A stretch of 64,000 bases of DNA from Trichinella spiralis. Lineage: Eukaryota; Nematoda; Enoplea; Trichinellida; Trichinellidae. The notes beneath the pieces are model-generated. The model did not search any database. It was not told the DNA's origin and was given only the letters and a program-made list of their open reading frames with translations. This document shows, piece after piece, positions 1-12,697 of the stretch. The position numbers were made by a program, and so were the translations under genes. Numbering within the stretch: the first letter of the stretch is position 1; each line of letters opens with the position of its first letter. The stretch is taken from positions 12,794,218 to 12,858,217 of the forward strand of contig CM012953.1 in assembly GCA_000181795.3 (NCBI GenBank). Reading direction: 5' to 3'.

Positions 1-2104
1 CAGTGCAATAAGCGTGATGATTTTCTTCTTCTTCAGAAGCAATTTCGCGTGCAACGGCTTTCTTATAGCTAGCAAGCGTTCACACGTGACGGCAATGGCC
101 AGCCTGAAAATTATGTGTATTTTTGAAAAATGATAAAACATTTCATTCATGTAGAGCACTTTTCGATAGATGACTCTAAGTGCAATTTAAACATATCATT
201 GTTCAGTTTTGAATATATGCAAATTTAATATACGGTTTACAAGATATTATATTAATCAAAAAAAGAAAGAAGAACTTGGATGCTAATGAATTTTGTGTTT
301 TTTCTTTTTTGAAGATTATACATTTGTCTGCAAAACAACTTCAATAACAATGATCACGTTGACGTTTCACTTATCTGTATTGTTCTATTCACATTTGCTG
401 CCTCTTTTTTAATGAACTAACTCTTCTTCTTTCTCTCGACACAGCCCTCCCCCTTGGAGATTTGTGTTGGAACACTCGTAATTTATAAATTTATCATCGA
501 ATACTGAGCAATTCGATTTTTTATTTATATTTTTGAGCAAACATTAATTTTGTTTTTCTTTTTTCCATACTATCTATGTACGTATACTTTGTGAACATTC
601 AGAATGAATTGATCATTTGCAATGAGCGTGATTGTTTCACATCATTTTATTAATGCACAAACACGGATATAATATCACTTGCTCTTTTGACAATTTGTGG
701 CATGTGACAAATGCTGATTTCAATCTCATCATCATCTCTCATCAACCTCTCTCTCTCTTTCTTTTAAACCGCTGAAAGAATACTCCATTTAAAAATAGTG
801 TTTTTTTTGCTTTGCTTATAATATAACATGTTACATTTGGAAAAATGGCTAGTGAGACAGTTGGTTAGCTTGTTTGGGACGGTAATTTGATTTGCACAAA
901 TTATGCAATCGAAACTTGATTGAAATTATTCCAATTTTTGAAAAAAAAATCTTTCCATTCTCTCTCTCTTTCTCGACATCAATCAGTTAAGGGGAAATTT
1001 TGGATCCAGTAAAATTGCGTGTGGAATGTTCGGTTCGATTGGATGTGAATTTTGCAAAAATACTTGAGCCAATAAGCTTCAAGGATTAGGAGGGTAAATC
1101 TTTTCACTCTGACAACTGGTGAAATTAATAATTGTAAATGAATTTTTCTTTTTAATTTTTAAATTGAACTTTTCAATTTATTGTATCGATGTTCGTTGAA
1201 GGTGGTTTATGCAGTAGACAGATAGATAGATGGATAGATTGTGAAAGATGTTGTTGATGTATGTGAATGCAAAATTGTTCTCTTAATTGAGCAATATTTT
1301 TTACCTCGTACCACAGTTGGCTATTTTGAATGTATACAATGTGACGTGTGAACAATACTTGCGTGGCTAATAAGCGGCAGATGAAAGTTCAGATAATACG
1401 TATTTCTGGACAATTGCTTCAGCACGAAACCTCAATTCTATTGTGTTCACAGGCTACTTAATTACCGATTAATGCAATTAACGAGTTGGACATAAATATT
1501 TACTAGCACTCAATGGCATCTTTTGAGAATTTGCAATTTTTCAATCCATTCTTGAGAATTTATTCGCAAGAAGTCATCATAATAGCGTGTTGATTGAAAT
1601 TCGATGCATTGTTTTTCAGAATTTGTTTTTTGTTCAAAAATTAAATCAATAAAAAAATCCTTTTAATAATAATAATAATTATTATTATTATTTGATTTAA
1701 ATTGTACGCTCTGCTCTGGTGAATGAATTGAAAGGGGCAGAAAATAAGACAGAAAAAGGAAAATCTTACCATGTGGAAGATGTTGAAAACCAATTGGCCA
1801 GCGCAGTGAGTGACATCTTGGAGTGCATGTAGAGTTTGTTGAAGCCGGGCGAGGCGGCTATTGTCGGGAATGAGGCCAGCGAATAGATTATCATGACCAA
1901 GAAGAATCCCAAATCGGCCACCGCCATTGAGGAGAGAAAGTAGTTGGTTTTTGAGCGCATCGTTTTGCTGTTCAAAACCAGCAAATTGAGAACATTGCCA
2001 ATCACGCCCACAGTGAATACGGTCGGCGTGATGTACTGCTGAGCGAACGGCATATGTTGGGCGGTGGTATTTTTGGCGGCACATTGAATTTCCTCCTCTG
2101 ACAT
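1..2104 (-). CDS. Rhodopsin-family GPCR 1, FMRFamide/neuropeptide-receptor-like (5' part; runs off left edge)
   Basis: A seven-helix receptor, of which the first three helices are inside the window. Exon 1 (2104-1770) starts at ATG 2104, reading MSEEEIQ; an in-frame TTG upstream is not a credible start. TM1 carries the GN motif (VGVIGNVLNLL) and TM2 the LxxxxAxAD-like motif (MAVADLGFF). The exon ends in codon TG|G before GTAAG. Exon 2 resumes at 113 after a CAG acceptor with LAIAVTCERLLAIRKP, where E-R stands for the usual DRY. The 1.66-kb intron (1769-114) contains an ATT/TAA microsatellite near 1664-1692. Exon order, phase-2 junction and sequence match GPCR 2 at 12698-16608, so the two are paralogues. 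The ligand is not deducible; the FMRFamide-type assignment rests on overall resemblance. The rest of exon 2 (TM4-TM7) lies outside the window. Confidence 0.82.
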
Positions 2105-2632
2105 TACACTTGGCAATTTGATTTCGTTAGCAGTTCAACTTAAAAAAGAACAAAAAACACAACAAAATCAAAATTATGTGTATGCATATTAAAATTAATT
2201 CTGAGAAAATGTTCTTTGTTGTTGTTGTTGCTTAACATTGAATAAAAATGGTGAATGAGCAATTTATATCATCTCGCTTACCTGTTGAATATACAATTAT
2301 TGTTAGTTTGCGTGGGATCAATGTTCTCCGGCTTTTAACAATTGTATCAAAGCTGCATAATAATAATAAGAAGAAGCGTTATATTTTATTCATGTTTATT
2401 TATTTATTTGAAAAGATGCAGAAGAGGGGAAGAGATAATTTGCCTACCATTCAATTGAAATGAAAGGAATGTTATTTGCATGAAAAGAACAACAACAGAA
2501 ATTGTTAAATTTGTCATTCATTCTATCTCACTCACTCACACACACTCTATATATACAAGATAAGATATGATTGTAATAATTGATAATAAGATTATTGTTA
2601 TAATAATGAACAAAAAATGTTGTCTGTTGCAG

Positions 2633-5600
2633 AAGGCAGTTGCCGATACCGCAAGAAGTGTTGAAAGCGATGAAGACGACAGAATTTGTCGGATATGCAC
2701 CGAACGTGCTCGGCATGCGTCGTAATCAAGTTTCGTATCATTTGAAACCATCGTCAACTGAACACGGTGGCAGTGATTTGACGAATGAAAATTCTTTTTC
2801 CCGTAATTTGCATGTTTCACTCACTTTCAGTTGTTGTTGTTGTTGCTCGTTATATTTTATTTTTTTTGTATTTTGCTTTCATTTGAGGCGATGAGAATGT
2901 TCAAAAAATTCCTGAACATTATCGAAAATGTCGCAAAGAATACAAAAATTATCATCACATCCCAGCAATGGCCAACGTCCGATCGCCAGATTTGGGCAAC
3001 ATGATGATGGGCTTGGAAGCGCCCTTGCGAAACAGCTATGTCAATTCGATGCTTTTGGTTGATTTATTATAATTATAATTCTAATTATTATTATCATCGT
3101 TTAATTGTAAACTGTGATCAATTTTTATTTTCAGGCACTGTATTGGGTCGTACCGTTGCGAAACACGCTTCTGTCTCATCTGTGCAGTCGACAATTTTGC
3201 CTCAGTTGTGAATTGTCGTTTCTATTTTCCATGCTCAATCGCAACCCTGTCGACTTTTCATGCAATGTAATTATGAATTTTAGAAAAAAATTTTTTTTTC
3301 TTTAATACATTTAATGTAAACTATTTTATTTATTTAATTGATCACCGTTCAGTATTTCAATTTATGACGAAGGTTTAAAATATATGAATTATATATATAA
3401 TTCATTTGCACCATCAAAAAAGCAAACGGATGAATTTTTTTCAATCGTCAGGAAATGGCATTTGGTTTCGAATTATTATTTCGAAGCTTACTAATAATAC
3501 TATTAATATTATAATATTAATAATTAAGTTCCAACTTTTTCAAGTGATCCTTTTGTTTGTCCGTTTGTTTAATCGTTTAAGTTTTAAAATCGCAGTTAGC
3601 TTCAAAGATTTATGCAGACTAGATTGATTTATTGATTGATCGATGAATTCAGCATTATCACAACAGGAAACAGTTGATAACGCTTGTAGATTCTAACTAC
3701 ATACTATTATACCACTATCACTACCACCACTTGTTTCTGTTGTGTGTATATGTGTTTGTAGAGGGGACATGTTGCATAAATTACATCAGTTTTTTATATT
3801 AGTTTTTTTCTTCATTTTTCTAATTTTTAGGCAATGAATTAAATGTCAGTAAAAATTGAATGGGACTGTAAGTTGGTTCAGTCTATTATTCATCTTCTGT
3901 TTCAATTGATGAAATGGTAGTGTTTATTCAAGCAGTATTTTTTTCCGGCGAAACAATAAAGCTGGAATGCATTGAGTTAAATTTCAAAACTGAGCAAGAT
4001 ATTTACCAGGAAGTCACTTTTTTCATTCAGACAACGTGAATGTGAAGAATATTGAAATTATTCATCTACATTGATAGGTGACAGGCTTTTGCGATGTATC
4101 AAATGTACATTCAATTAGGAAATCAGCATTTATATTGTAGCGATGGGAAAAATGTTCATGTGGATTGGTTGTTTTTGAATTTGATTTGAAATTTAATTAC
4201 AGATTATTTTTACTATTATGCTTGGGAGTGCAGGTTATACAAGACGTTAAGATGAGAATAAAAGATTTCAAAGAAAAAGAAAATTGATAAATAGGAAGGG
4301 TTTTCAAAAGGACGATAATAATAATAATGATCATATATGTATATATTTGCTATATTAACGTTCGCTTGACTGTGTGTATTTTGTTTTTGGGTTGAATATT
4401 TGAGTCAAAGCTGGCTAGTTGTGTTGTTGGGTAGCGGATAAATTGATTCTCTGAAGAATAAGAAGAAGCAGAGTTTGTGGTGTTCAGAAATTAGCTGCTG
4501 GCTGAACTCCGTGGCTGTATAAAAACACGATTAGCCAAACTAATGAGAATATTGATGACAAACAGTAGAAATGGATCTTTGGTTGAGTGGAAGAATTTAA
4601 ATATTTTTAATTTCAAACGAAAATAGAAAGTGAACTCAAATGAACATTATTCCAAAATAAGAACTAATTTTGCGAATGTTAAATTTAGCCTTTTTTTATT
4701 ATTGAATATAATTTTTGTTTCTTTCTTTATTATTATTTTGAAAAATTGTTTTTTATTTAAATATTTTAATACTTAATTCTAAGTGAAAATGGTAGATATT
4801 TGGTTATAGTAGGTAGTAGAAATATATATATATATTTGGACGATTTTACGCGATGCTAACAATAATAATTTCGTTTCATCAATAAGCGAAATCAATTTGT
4901 GGAAAAGTTTTGCTTGATTGTTTGATTTGTTTGTATGAGTTAATTGATCATAAAATTTTCATAAATTCGCCATCATTTATTCTTTTGGATAAGTGCAAAG
5001 AATAGTGAACGTTTATAGAAATTTGTGTGGAAGGGTGAAATTGGATTGATTTGATGCATGGATAAAGAAATAAGTGGAAATTTCAACGTGAATTGTATTA
5101 TAAGTTATTTTTTTTGAAGTATTCTCAAAATGATGTTCAGTATGAGAGGAAAATGGAATTGTATTATTTTCTCATCTCTTGACAAGTGCATGCAATTGCA
5201 ACAGCAAAAATTGCGTTAAAAATATAAAGCCAAAATGAGGGATGCTTTTGTGAAATAAATTTTCTCTATCTATGCAGAAGCGGGCTTTTCTATTCTCTTT
5301 TCTTCCCACCTTTTCTTTTCCCCTTTAATGCTGCTGGTATGTCTTAATAAATGAATGTCCGTTCAAAGCCATGGAAAAAGCAATTAAGCTTTCAGTGGAG
5401 CGTAAGGTAGAGAATTGTGCCTCTCATTTGATCTATGTTTGATTGACATTCTTTGAATTTTTGTAAAAAATGTTTGCTTAATCACTTACGTGTCAAGATT
5501 TTGCTTTAATGGGTGAATATTGATTTCGATTCCATATCCAGACGTTGGAGTTGGCCGGAGAAAGGTTTTTCCTAGCCCACTGCACCGGCACCTCAAGGGA

Positions 5601-5854
5601 GCGGGGTATACGGTTAAGCTATTTTCAACGACCGCTCTTTTCAATTGAATAATTCTCTCTTGACAATTTAACATTTTACTTCAGCTACGTTGCGCTAGGC
5701 GACGACACCGTTGTAGCGGACAGCTTTTGTTGATGAAATTTGTAATTTGTAGAGTGGGATAAGAATGAAAAAACACACGCACATACACACACGCATGCAC
5801 GCAACTTTGTTAATGATATTTCTTGATTTAGCTTATCAGAATTCAACTGTTTAC

Positions 5855-5900
<46 letters not shown>

Positions 5901-8900
5901 GTGAAAGCATAAACAATAACCATAATTATGATTTGTAAAAATAGAAATGCTTTTTTTTTTGAATTAAATTATGGGTTGTTTTCATTGTAATTTGAAATTT
6001 TGAGATGATTCGTGAAAAAGAATATGTAACTTTTTTTGACATCATCATTTATTTTATCGTAAAACATATTTATAAGTAGGCAGGTAGGCGGATAGAACTG
6101 TGTTTTATTTTTGTTAATTTTTGTATTCCTTCATGTTTTTGCGAGGATAGTTGTTCAACTTGAAATTGATATTGTTAAAATTGCCCAGTACTCACTTCGA
6201 TTATGTGAATTTGGAATTTATTGATTTTATAAAATTATTTCAATTTCAATTAAGTTAAAAAATTACTTTTATTTTTGGCTATTGTTGTTTTTTTTGAAAT
6301 TAATCTTCAGAGGATAGAAGAGAACTGTTTCAAAATCACAGTAGTATAATTGAAGCAGCTATTCAAGTATAAACGATGACGTCAACTGTTGTATGTATAT
6401 TGGGATAGATGATAGATTTCTGAATCTGCTTCATGCAATAATAATGTTAGTTGTTCTTTTCAAACAAATGATAATTTGAAATTTGATTTAGTTTGTTGTT
6501 CATGCATACTGGTGAATGTGAAAATGTGCATTTTTATACGCTTGGCTTTTAAATTAAAATTTTGAAAATATTTTCCTTATTTCTTCAACTAATTTCATCA
6601 GCGAGTAATCAATCCCAATAAATAAATAATGAAATAATGCTAGATATTGTTTTGTCATTTAGTATATATACTTCTTTTACTTTCTATTTTTGAAATATAA
6701 ATCAAAATGAAAAAGTACTTACAACAACTTTGCTTTTCACAAATGCTTGTTGCATAGTTTCGGTTCCGCAACGGGCTTTGAAATCCATTTCATAATGTGA
6801 AGATGTTGGGATGATGTTAGTTTTTCTTCTTCTTGTTTTGAAAGCTTTTTGCAGGATAAGAGGAAGAGGAGGAGGAGGAGGAATTGGAGGTGGAGGTGGA
6901 AATGGAGGTGGAGGAGGAGGAGGAGGAGGTTTTATCAGAAATATTGGTTATGGTGAAAGTGATCCCTTCTGCTTGCTTGCTTTAGCTTTGCTCTCGTTGG
7001 TGCAGTTCAGACTGCTTGTAATGGAGGTTGTGAGAAGGGACGTTTGAAGTGTGTATGTGTGTGTGTGAGTGTATTATTTTTTCTTTTTTCTTTTTTTTGT
7101 AAATTGACCCAAGTTGTTCCGCCTGAGTGGTTTCCGGACGTGGGTCTCTTGCGTTGTCCCTTCACAAATGGATTTTAATGGAAGCACCACTTGCATATGC
7201 ACATCAGCGTTGAAAGTGGACTTTTCATTGGTTCGGTGAATCGATACAAATTGGTTAATTGAATGATTACGCTTTCGGGTTCGATTCAATCGAACACTCG
7301 AAGCATGTCGATTTGTTAAGGATACTTTTTCCATGATTCTTTTTCTGTTTCATTTTTGCTTTTTTTTGAATATTTTGCCACTGAAAAGGTACTTCATTTT
7401 GAAACGATAGTTGGTTCTTTTTTTGAAAGAAAAAAAAAGATCACTATTTGTCAATCGATCGGCCCCACTTTGTTTGGATTTATTTCACAATTTCAATTTA
7501 TATATTCTTTGTTTAGCATATTAATTTGTTTTTTCTTGCAAATTCGGATGCAAATGTGCATTGGTTATAAGTTTTTTTTATCATCTTCTATTTTTAGTCG
7601 AACAATTTTATTCGTTCATTTCGCACACTTCCTGAAGCTTTTGCTCTTGGACTGGTGTTGAACGACAAAGTTGACATGCCAAAAGAGAACGACGACTACA
7701 AGAGTCTAATACAAAATTTCTGCAGATTTATCTTGCGACATATCAATTCCGTATGTTAATTAATAAATAATAATAATAGTAATAATAATCAATATGCAGC
7801 TCTGGATTGCTTTGCTTACGTCACGCACCATTGTTTAGGAGTTGAAAGATGAACGCCTATTGGTCAAACCGAAGCCGAAAATTCAACCGGATCACCTTGC
7901 AATTCAGGTGAAAGTGGCAACTCCAAATTCTGAATTATCTGCTTCAGTTGAAGCAATCGAACCAACAACACCGAGAGCAGAGATTGATTCGACGCGACAG
8001 CATTTCATTGCCAAGTGAGTTTTGCATATAATGTTGCTGATTTTGAATTTTGATAATATTTAAAAATTTATACAATTGAAGAAAAGAAAAACCGAAATTA
8101 ACCAATTCAGTAAATACAATATGTAAAAAACGTTTGTATATACTATGTTTACTTTTTTTTATTTATACATTTATTGAATTGAATATTTTAATTCTAAAAC
8201 CTGCTGTATATATATATATATTTTTTTTAATAGAGATGAATGTCAGCATGAAAGCAGTGCATTGGCAACATCTTCATCCGATATCACAGGTACGACTGGT
8301 GGTATTGACTTTTTGTTCACAATGTCCTTGGAAAACATTACACGATGCCGTTGTGGCGTGGAAAGTGCCCATCATCCGGGATCATCTTTTGTTTGCACTC
8401 TTTCTTATCCATCACACGGTACGTCCGGACAGTATGCGAAAGGGGAGATTTTTTTTAAATCATTTCTTTTTTTTCTATTTAGTATTGGAAAGCACCGAAG
8501 CGGTGACTTTTGAGACAATATTGGAAAACAGTTTATGCTTGGAACAAAACACCCACGCATGGTGTCAGAAATGTCTGAAATTTGAAGTGGCCAAGCACTA
8601 TAAACGTATCCAATCTCTGCCTGATGTGTTGTGCATAAATTGCAACATTGATTCAGATAAAGTGAAGCAATTTTGGATTGCTCAACAAACGGTAAACTGA
8701 CGAACAGTCTGCTGCTTCAATGTACAAATTTATACAGCAGTTTTGTGTGTTTCATTTATTTTTTTTCAATTCAGTATCTGAATCCCGAAACGGTCGAAGT
8801 GGACGTGGCTGAGAAAGAATTTGCAGAATTTCTCTGCTCTAGCAAGTATGCATGTACTGCTTGCTGTTCTTTTCAAATATGTTGATTGATTGATTGATCA

Positions 8901-10590
8901 GTAGAGAAACCGACCCCGTAAATGTGGATTTCGTGCTAGATGAAGAGTCAATGGATGTTGAAAACACATGGCTTCCATTGCATATGACCGTGAGACGACT
9001 TCAAGATGGCCGGGTTGTTGTTGCTCGAAAGCGAGTAGGATTTATAAAAAAAATTTTTTTCTCTTTTATGTATTTTTTTTGATATTCAATTTTTTACAAT
9101 TTCTAGATTGCCAATTCAAGCTCACCGGAACCTGAAGCCAAAGATTACATCTTGAGCTCTGTAATAACTTGCATTGAAACAGACAATTCTGGCCATTTGG
9201 TGACTTGTGTTAATTTGCCTTGCGATACTGACAGACAGTGGTTTTTGATCAACGAAACACATGTTAAACAAATTTCTCACAAAGATGCAATTAAATTTGA
9301 CGTCAACTGGAAAACGCCTTGTGTTCTATTCTACAGTAGACTTGACTTGGAAAAGAGGCATCGTGTTGAAGGTTGTCAACTTGTGATTTTTTTCTTCTTT
9401 ACTTTTTTTATTGATTGATCGATAGTTTAATGATTATTATGCTTTGTTTATTTGTTTATTTGTTTTTGTTTAGTGCAAAATCCCATTGACGAACGTGTAT
9501 TTTTTCAAGAAAATGTGGCAACACCTGTATCTAGTGGTTCTTCAATGAGCTGTTCTTCTCAGGTGAATCAAATTGAACCACCACGCTATTTGCCGAAAAG
9601 AGGTGATTTAGTGGCCATGGACGCTGAATTTGTCACTTTGAACTTGGTCTGCTGAATAATTAATTTATTTATTTATTTATTACTCAGTGGTAATAATTGT
9701 CATTATTATTTCCAATTTCAGGAAGAAGCGGAGGTGAGAAGCGATGGTCGTAAATTGACACTGAAGCCGTCTTTGTTGTTGGCAGCCAGAGTGACTTGCA
9801 TTTATGGGTAAGCAAGAACATAAATACATAAGTTCTTTGTGTTGATCGGTTTTTTCATTTCAGAAGTGGGCCACTGAAAGGTACTCCAATCTTTGACAAC
9901 TACATCATCACTCGTGAACACGTATGTGCATTATTCATTCTACATACAATCTTTATATAGCTATTTTTTCTTGAAACTTTTAAAATTATTTTAGATATCA
10001 GATTATCAAACAAAATTCAGCGGCATCAAACCAGGTGATTTGGATCCGACAACCAGTAACAAAAATACGCTTGTTGCAATGAAAACGGTTTATTTGAAAT
10101 TACGCTATTTTGTGGATAACGGCATCAAGTTTGTCGGTCACGGCTTGCAAAATGATTTCAAAGTTATCAATATTTATGTAATGAAAAAAAAAATTTTTTT
10201 TTCTTTATTCATGTTTTCATCATCAACTTTGCTCAATTCAATTTTGTCATCTGTGCATTCAGGTTCCTCCTGAGCAAACTGTCGATACTGTAGAATTGTT
10301 TCGACTACCAAGGCGAAGGTTGATTTCACTTCGATTTTTGGCTTGGTTTTTTTTGAGTATGCATTTTAGCTATTTGATGTGATGTTTATTAAATTATGCA
10401 AATATTGTCACATTTAGATATAAGAATTCAGTCGAACACTCACGACTCTGCTGAAGATGCGCACAGTGCGTTGGTACTGTATGAAAGGTATAAAGAAATG
10501 ACTGAAAACAAGCAGAATAATTTTCAGAATATTTTGAACAATCTCTACTTGCGTGGTCAGCAACTTCACTGGACCATTCCGAACAGTTGA
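2633..10590 (+). CDS. PAN2: PAN2, catalytic subunit of the PAN2-PAN3 poly(A) deadenylase (5' end missing)
   Basis: PAN2 is the 3'-5' exonuclease that with PAN3 starts cytoplasmic poly(A) shortening. Sixteen exons close in phase: 2633-2802, 2888-3057, 3135-3266, 7598-7750, 7839-8014, 8234-8418, 8483-8691, 8775-8845, 8902-9034, 9107-9371, 9474-9646, 9722-9807, 9864-9921, 9995-10177, 10263-10356, 10418-10590, about 809 aa. The linker ([17 protein letters not shown]) leads into the UCH-like domain ([36 protein letters not shown]). In that domain NSYVNSML has no catalytic Cys, as in other inactive PAN2 UCH domains. The DEDD exonuclease shows [17 protein letters not shown] and THDSAEDAH. The first exon opens at an acceptor in phase 2 with no ATG before an in-frame TGA at 2607. 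The roughly 400-residue WD40 region must therefore lie elsewhere or be lost. The exon-9 acceptor could also be three bases later. Intron 3 is 4.3 kb. Confidence 0.95.
3267..7597. other. Long PAN2 intron 3 with possible minus-strand exons
   Basis: This 4.3-kb intron is far longer than PAN2's other introns (about 50-90 nt). Most of it is AT-rich. Two minus-strand pieces look exon-like. One is 6788-6723, an ATG frame of 22 codons ([12 protein letters not shown]...) ending exactly at GTAAGT. The other is 5674-5490, an open frame containing [17 protein letters not shown], ending at GTAAGT. Between 6840 and 7330 the minus strand also holds a Ser-rich frame (a trinucleotide-rich tract near 6860-6930) and an 86-codon open frame with a basic tail. 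No protein family is recognised and the pieces could not be linked with certainty. A nested minus-strand gene is possible but unproven. Confidence 0.25.
5849..5900. repeat. (CATA)n / (TA)n microsatellite
   Basis: Tandem CATA units run directly into an uninterrupted TA run, inside PAN2 intron 3. Read on the minus strand this gives a spurious MYVC repeat frame, which is not a gene. Confidence 0.9.
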
Positions 10591-12697
10591 ACACGTGTTA
10601 AATATTTCATTAGAAAATATTATATATCAATTATTGAAATAGTATCTATATATATATTTATATGTAACATGTATACATCCTAAGCAACTGTTTTATACTT
10701 TTATATGCCGTTGTTATTTCGTTGTTGTTATTTATTTTTCTTTGTAAATGGAAATTTAAATTTCCCTTTTTCAGGAAGAGCTACTCAATTTAAACTTTGC
10801 AAAATGTACAAAATTTGAAATTATTTGTTAACTTTTTGTTTATTTCAAATGAAGTATTTGTTGTTGATGAAATGTTGTATTAATTGAATTTGAATTTGGA
10901 TTTAAATTATGATGCAAAATAATGAAGAGAGAAATTTTGTTGTAGTTATTAGTTGTATTTTGATACATGTATTATTAATAGAAATAAGAAATGAATATTG
11001 TTGCTCAGTTGATGGACAGCAAAATGCACCGACAGCAAAGATGTTGTTAGTTGATAAATTGCGAATAAAATAACGGAACAACGTCGAACAACGAATGGTG
11101 ATGTGGTGATATGTGACCAGTTAGTTAATTACACCAAATGTTGTCGTTAAATGAATAGGCGAGCTGAGAATTTCAGATTTAAACTTTACTCCTCGAAACT
11201 GAAAATACTGGACTATTTATTCAAGCTGTTCTTACCTAATTCCAGTAACCGAAAGTTGTTTGTGTGGATTTGTTCAGAGAAAACTGAAAAAAATTCATAT
11301 ATATATTTATTTATTTATTTACGGAATAAAATGAAATAAATTCATATTATCTATTGGATCTGAGCTAAGTGCTACATTTAAATGTAAATTGTATTTGTGA
11401 TTTGTTCAACGTATTTGCTGCACAAATGCTCGAATGGGAAAAACTCACAATGAAGCAAAAGCTTTTTTTAATCATAAAAATGCGCACACATATTTATATT
11501 TATATTATATATACATACACACTGATAAGAAAAAGAATAAATTCGATTGCTATTGAGTTGTAATTAAATCTGTTCAAGTGTTATTATTATTTCACTTGAA
11601 TTTTCATTCATTGCATGGTCAGTGGAGTTCAGTCGATTGCCGATGAATAATAATAATCACATTCTCTTTTCAATATATTATAAGCAGTAAGTAAATTTTC
11701 GATGATTAATGTTCGAACGTATAGTGCGTTTGTTTCAAATGAAGTGTAAAATATGTTGCAGTCAATTGAATTGTAATAAAATTGAGAAAAAAGTAAAAAT
11801 AATTGCTAAATTCAACTTTTTTGAAATATGCGGAAAAAATATTTTTATAACTGCAAAAATTATTTACTTTATTTATTTACTGTTGTGATTTTGTTTTATT
11901 TGAATAATAAATTAGAAGAAAAAAGGATTTTTTACTCGAGTGTAAAATCTTATCTTCATTTCTAATCTAAACAGTTCAATTGAATTGTTGAATAGATTTT
12001 AAATTGTTTGTATATTATTAATTATTGAAATTCAAGATGAATTTTTTAAATTATTTTTTTCATTATAAAATTTGCACTTGAAAATATTTTTAAAAAAGCA
12101 AAATTGAACCTATTTTACAGTATGACGTACTAGTGACTAGTAGTAATTGGTTTTGTTATTTCTTTATTCATTGTTGAAACAAAACTTTCATTTCATTCAT
12201 CCGCTGACGTTCATTTCGATGACTCTATTTTATCCTTTTTAATAATGATGATAAAGTAATTAAGTAATAAGATAAAGATGAAATTTCATTTGCCTTTATT
12301 TGTACAGGATGCTTCCTAACGTTCAACGTTTCTGAATTCAAATTTCAAATTAGAACAGACAAACGCAACAATTAAATTGAAACACTGCAGCTGTTGAAAT
12401 TGGTTTGTTTATTTGCATTGAACAACACAACAACCCAATTGAGCTTTTTCATTAAACGGATTCTTGTTGTTCGTTCATCGTGCAACAACAATAGTTTTCT
12501 TTCATTCTGCTTTTCTTTCTGCTTTCATTCGCAACATTTTCAAGTGAAATCAACCATTCAAAATTGAAACAAAAGTGAAACAGTTTCAAACAGATCTGTT
12601 TTTTGTGTATTTCAAAAGTAAACGATGAATAGATATTGCTTTTATCTAGATAAGTGGGTGAAAATGCCCAAAAAATAACTTTTTTGTTCTCTTTTGT
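10591..12697. other. Intergenic region between the convergent ends of PAN2 and GPCR 2
   Basis: About 2.1 kb of AT-rich sequence separates the PAN2 stop (TGA 10588-10590) from the stop of GPCR 2. An AATAAA at about 11065 could serve PAN2 polyadenylation. The open frames here are short, AT-driven and unrelated to known proteins. I see no further gene. Confidence 0.6.

Noticed and set aside
5540-5720. GC-richer patch suspected to be a snRNA or snoRNA
   Set aside because: No match to U1, U2, U4, U5, U6, U3 or 5S landmarks that I could recall. Left as part of a candidate exon.
5685-5882. MYVCMYVC-type minus-strand ORF
   Set aside because: Produced by the CATA tetranucleotide microsatellite.
6811-7047. 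Gly-rich plus-strand ORF (GGGGG repeats)
   Set aside because: The frame comes from a GGA/GGT trinucleotide tract inside a PAN2 intron and has no conserved features.
7255-7300. GGTTCGATTC resembling a tRNA B box
   Set aside because: No cloverleaf arms pair around it and no A box lies at the right distance.
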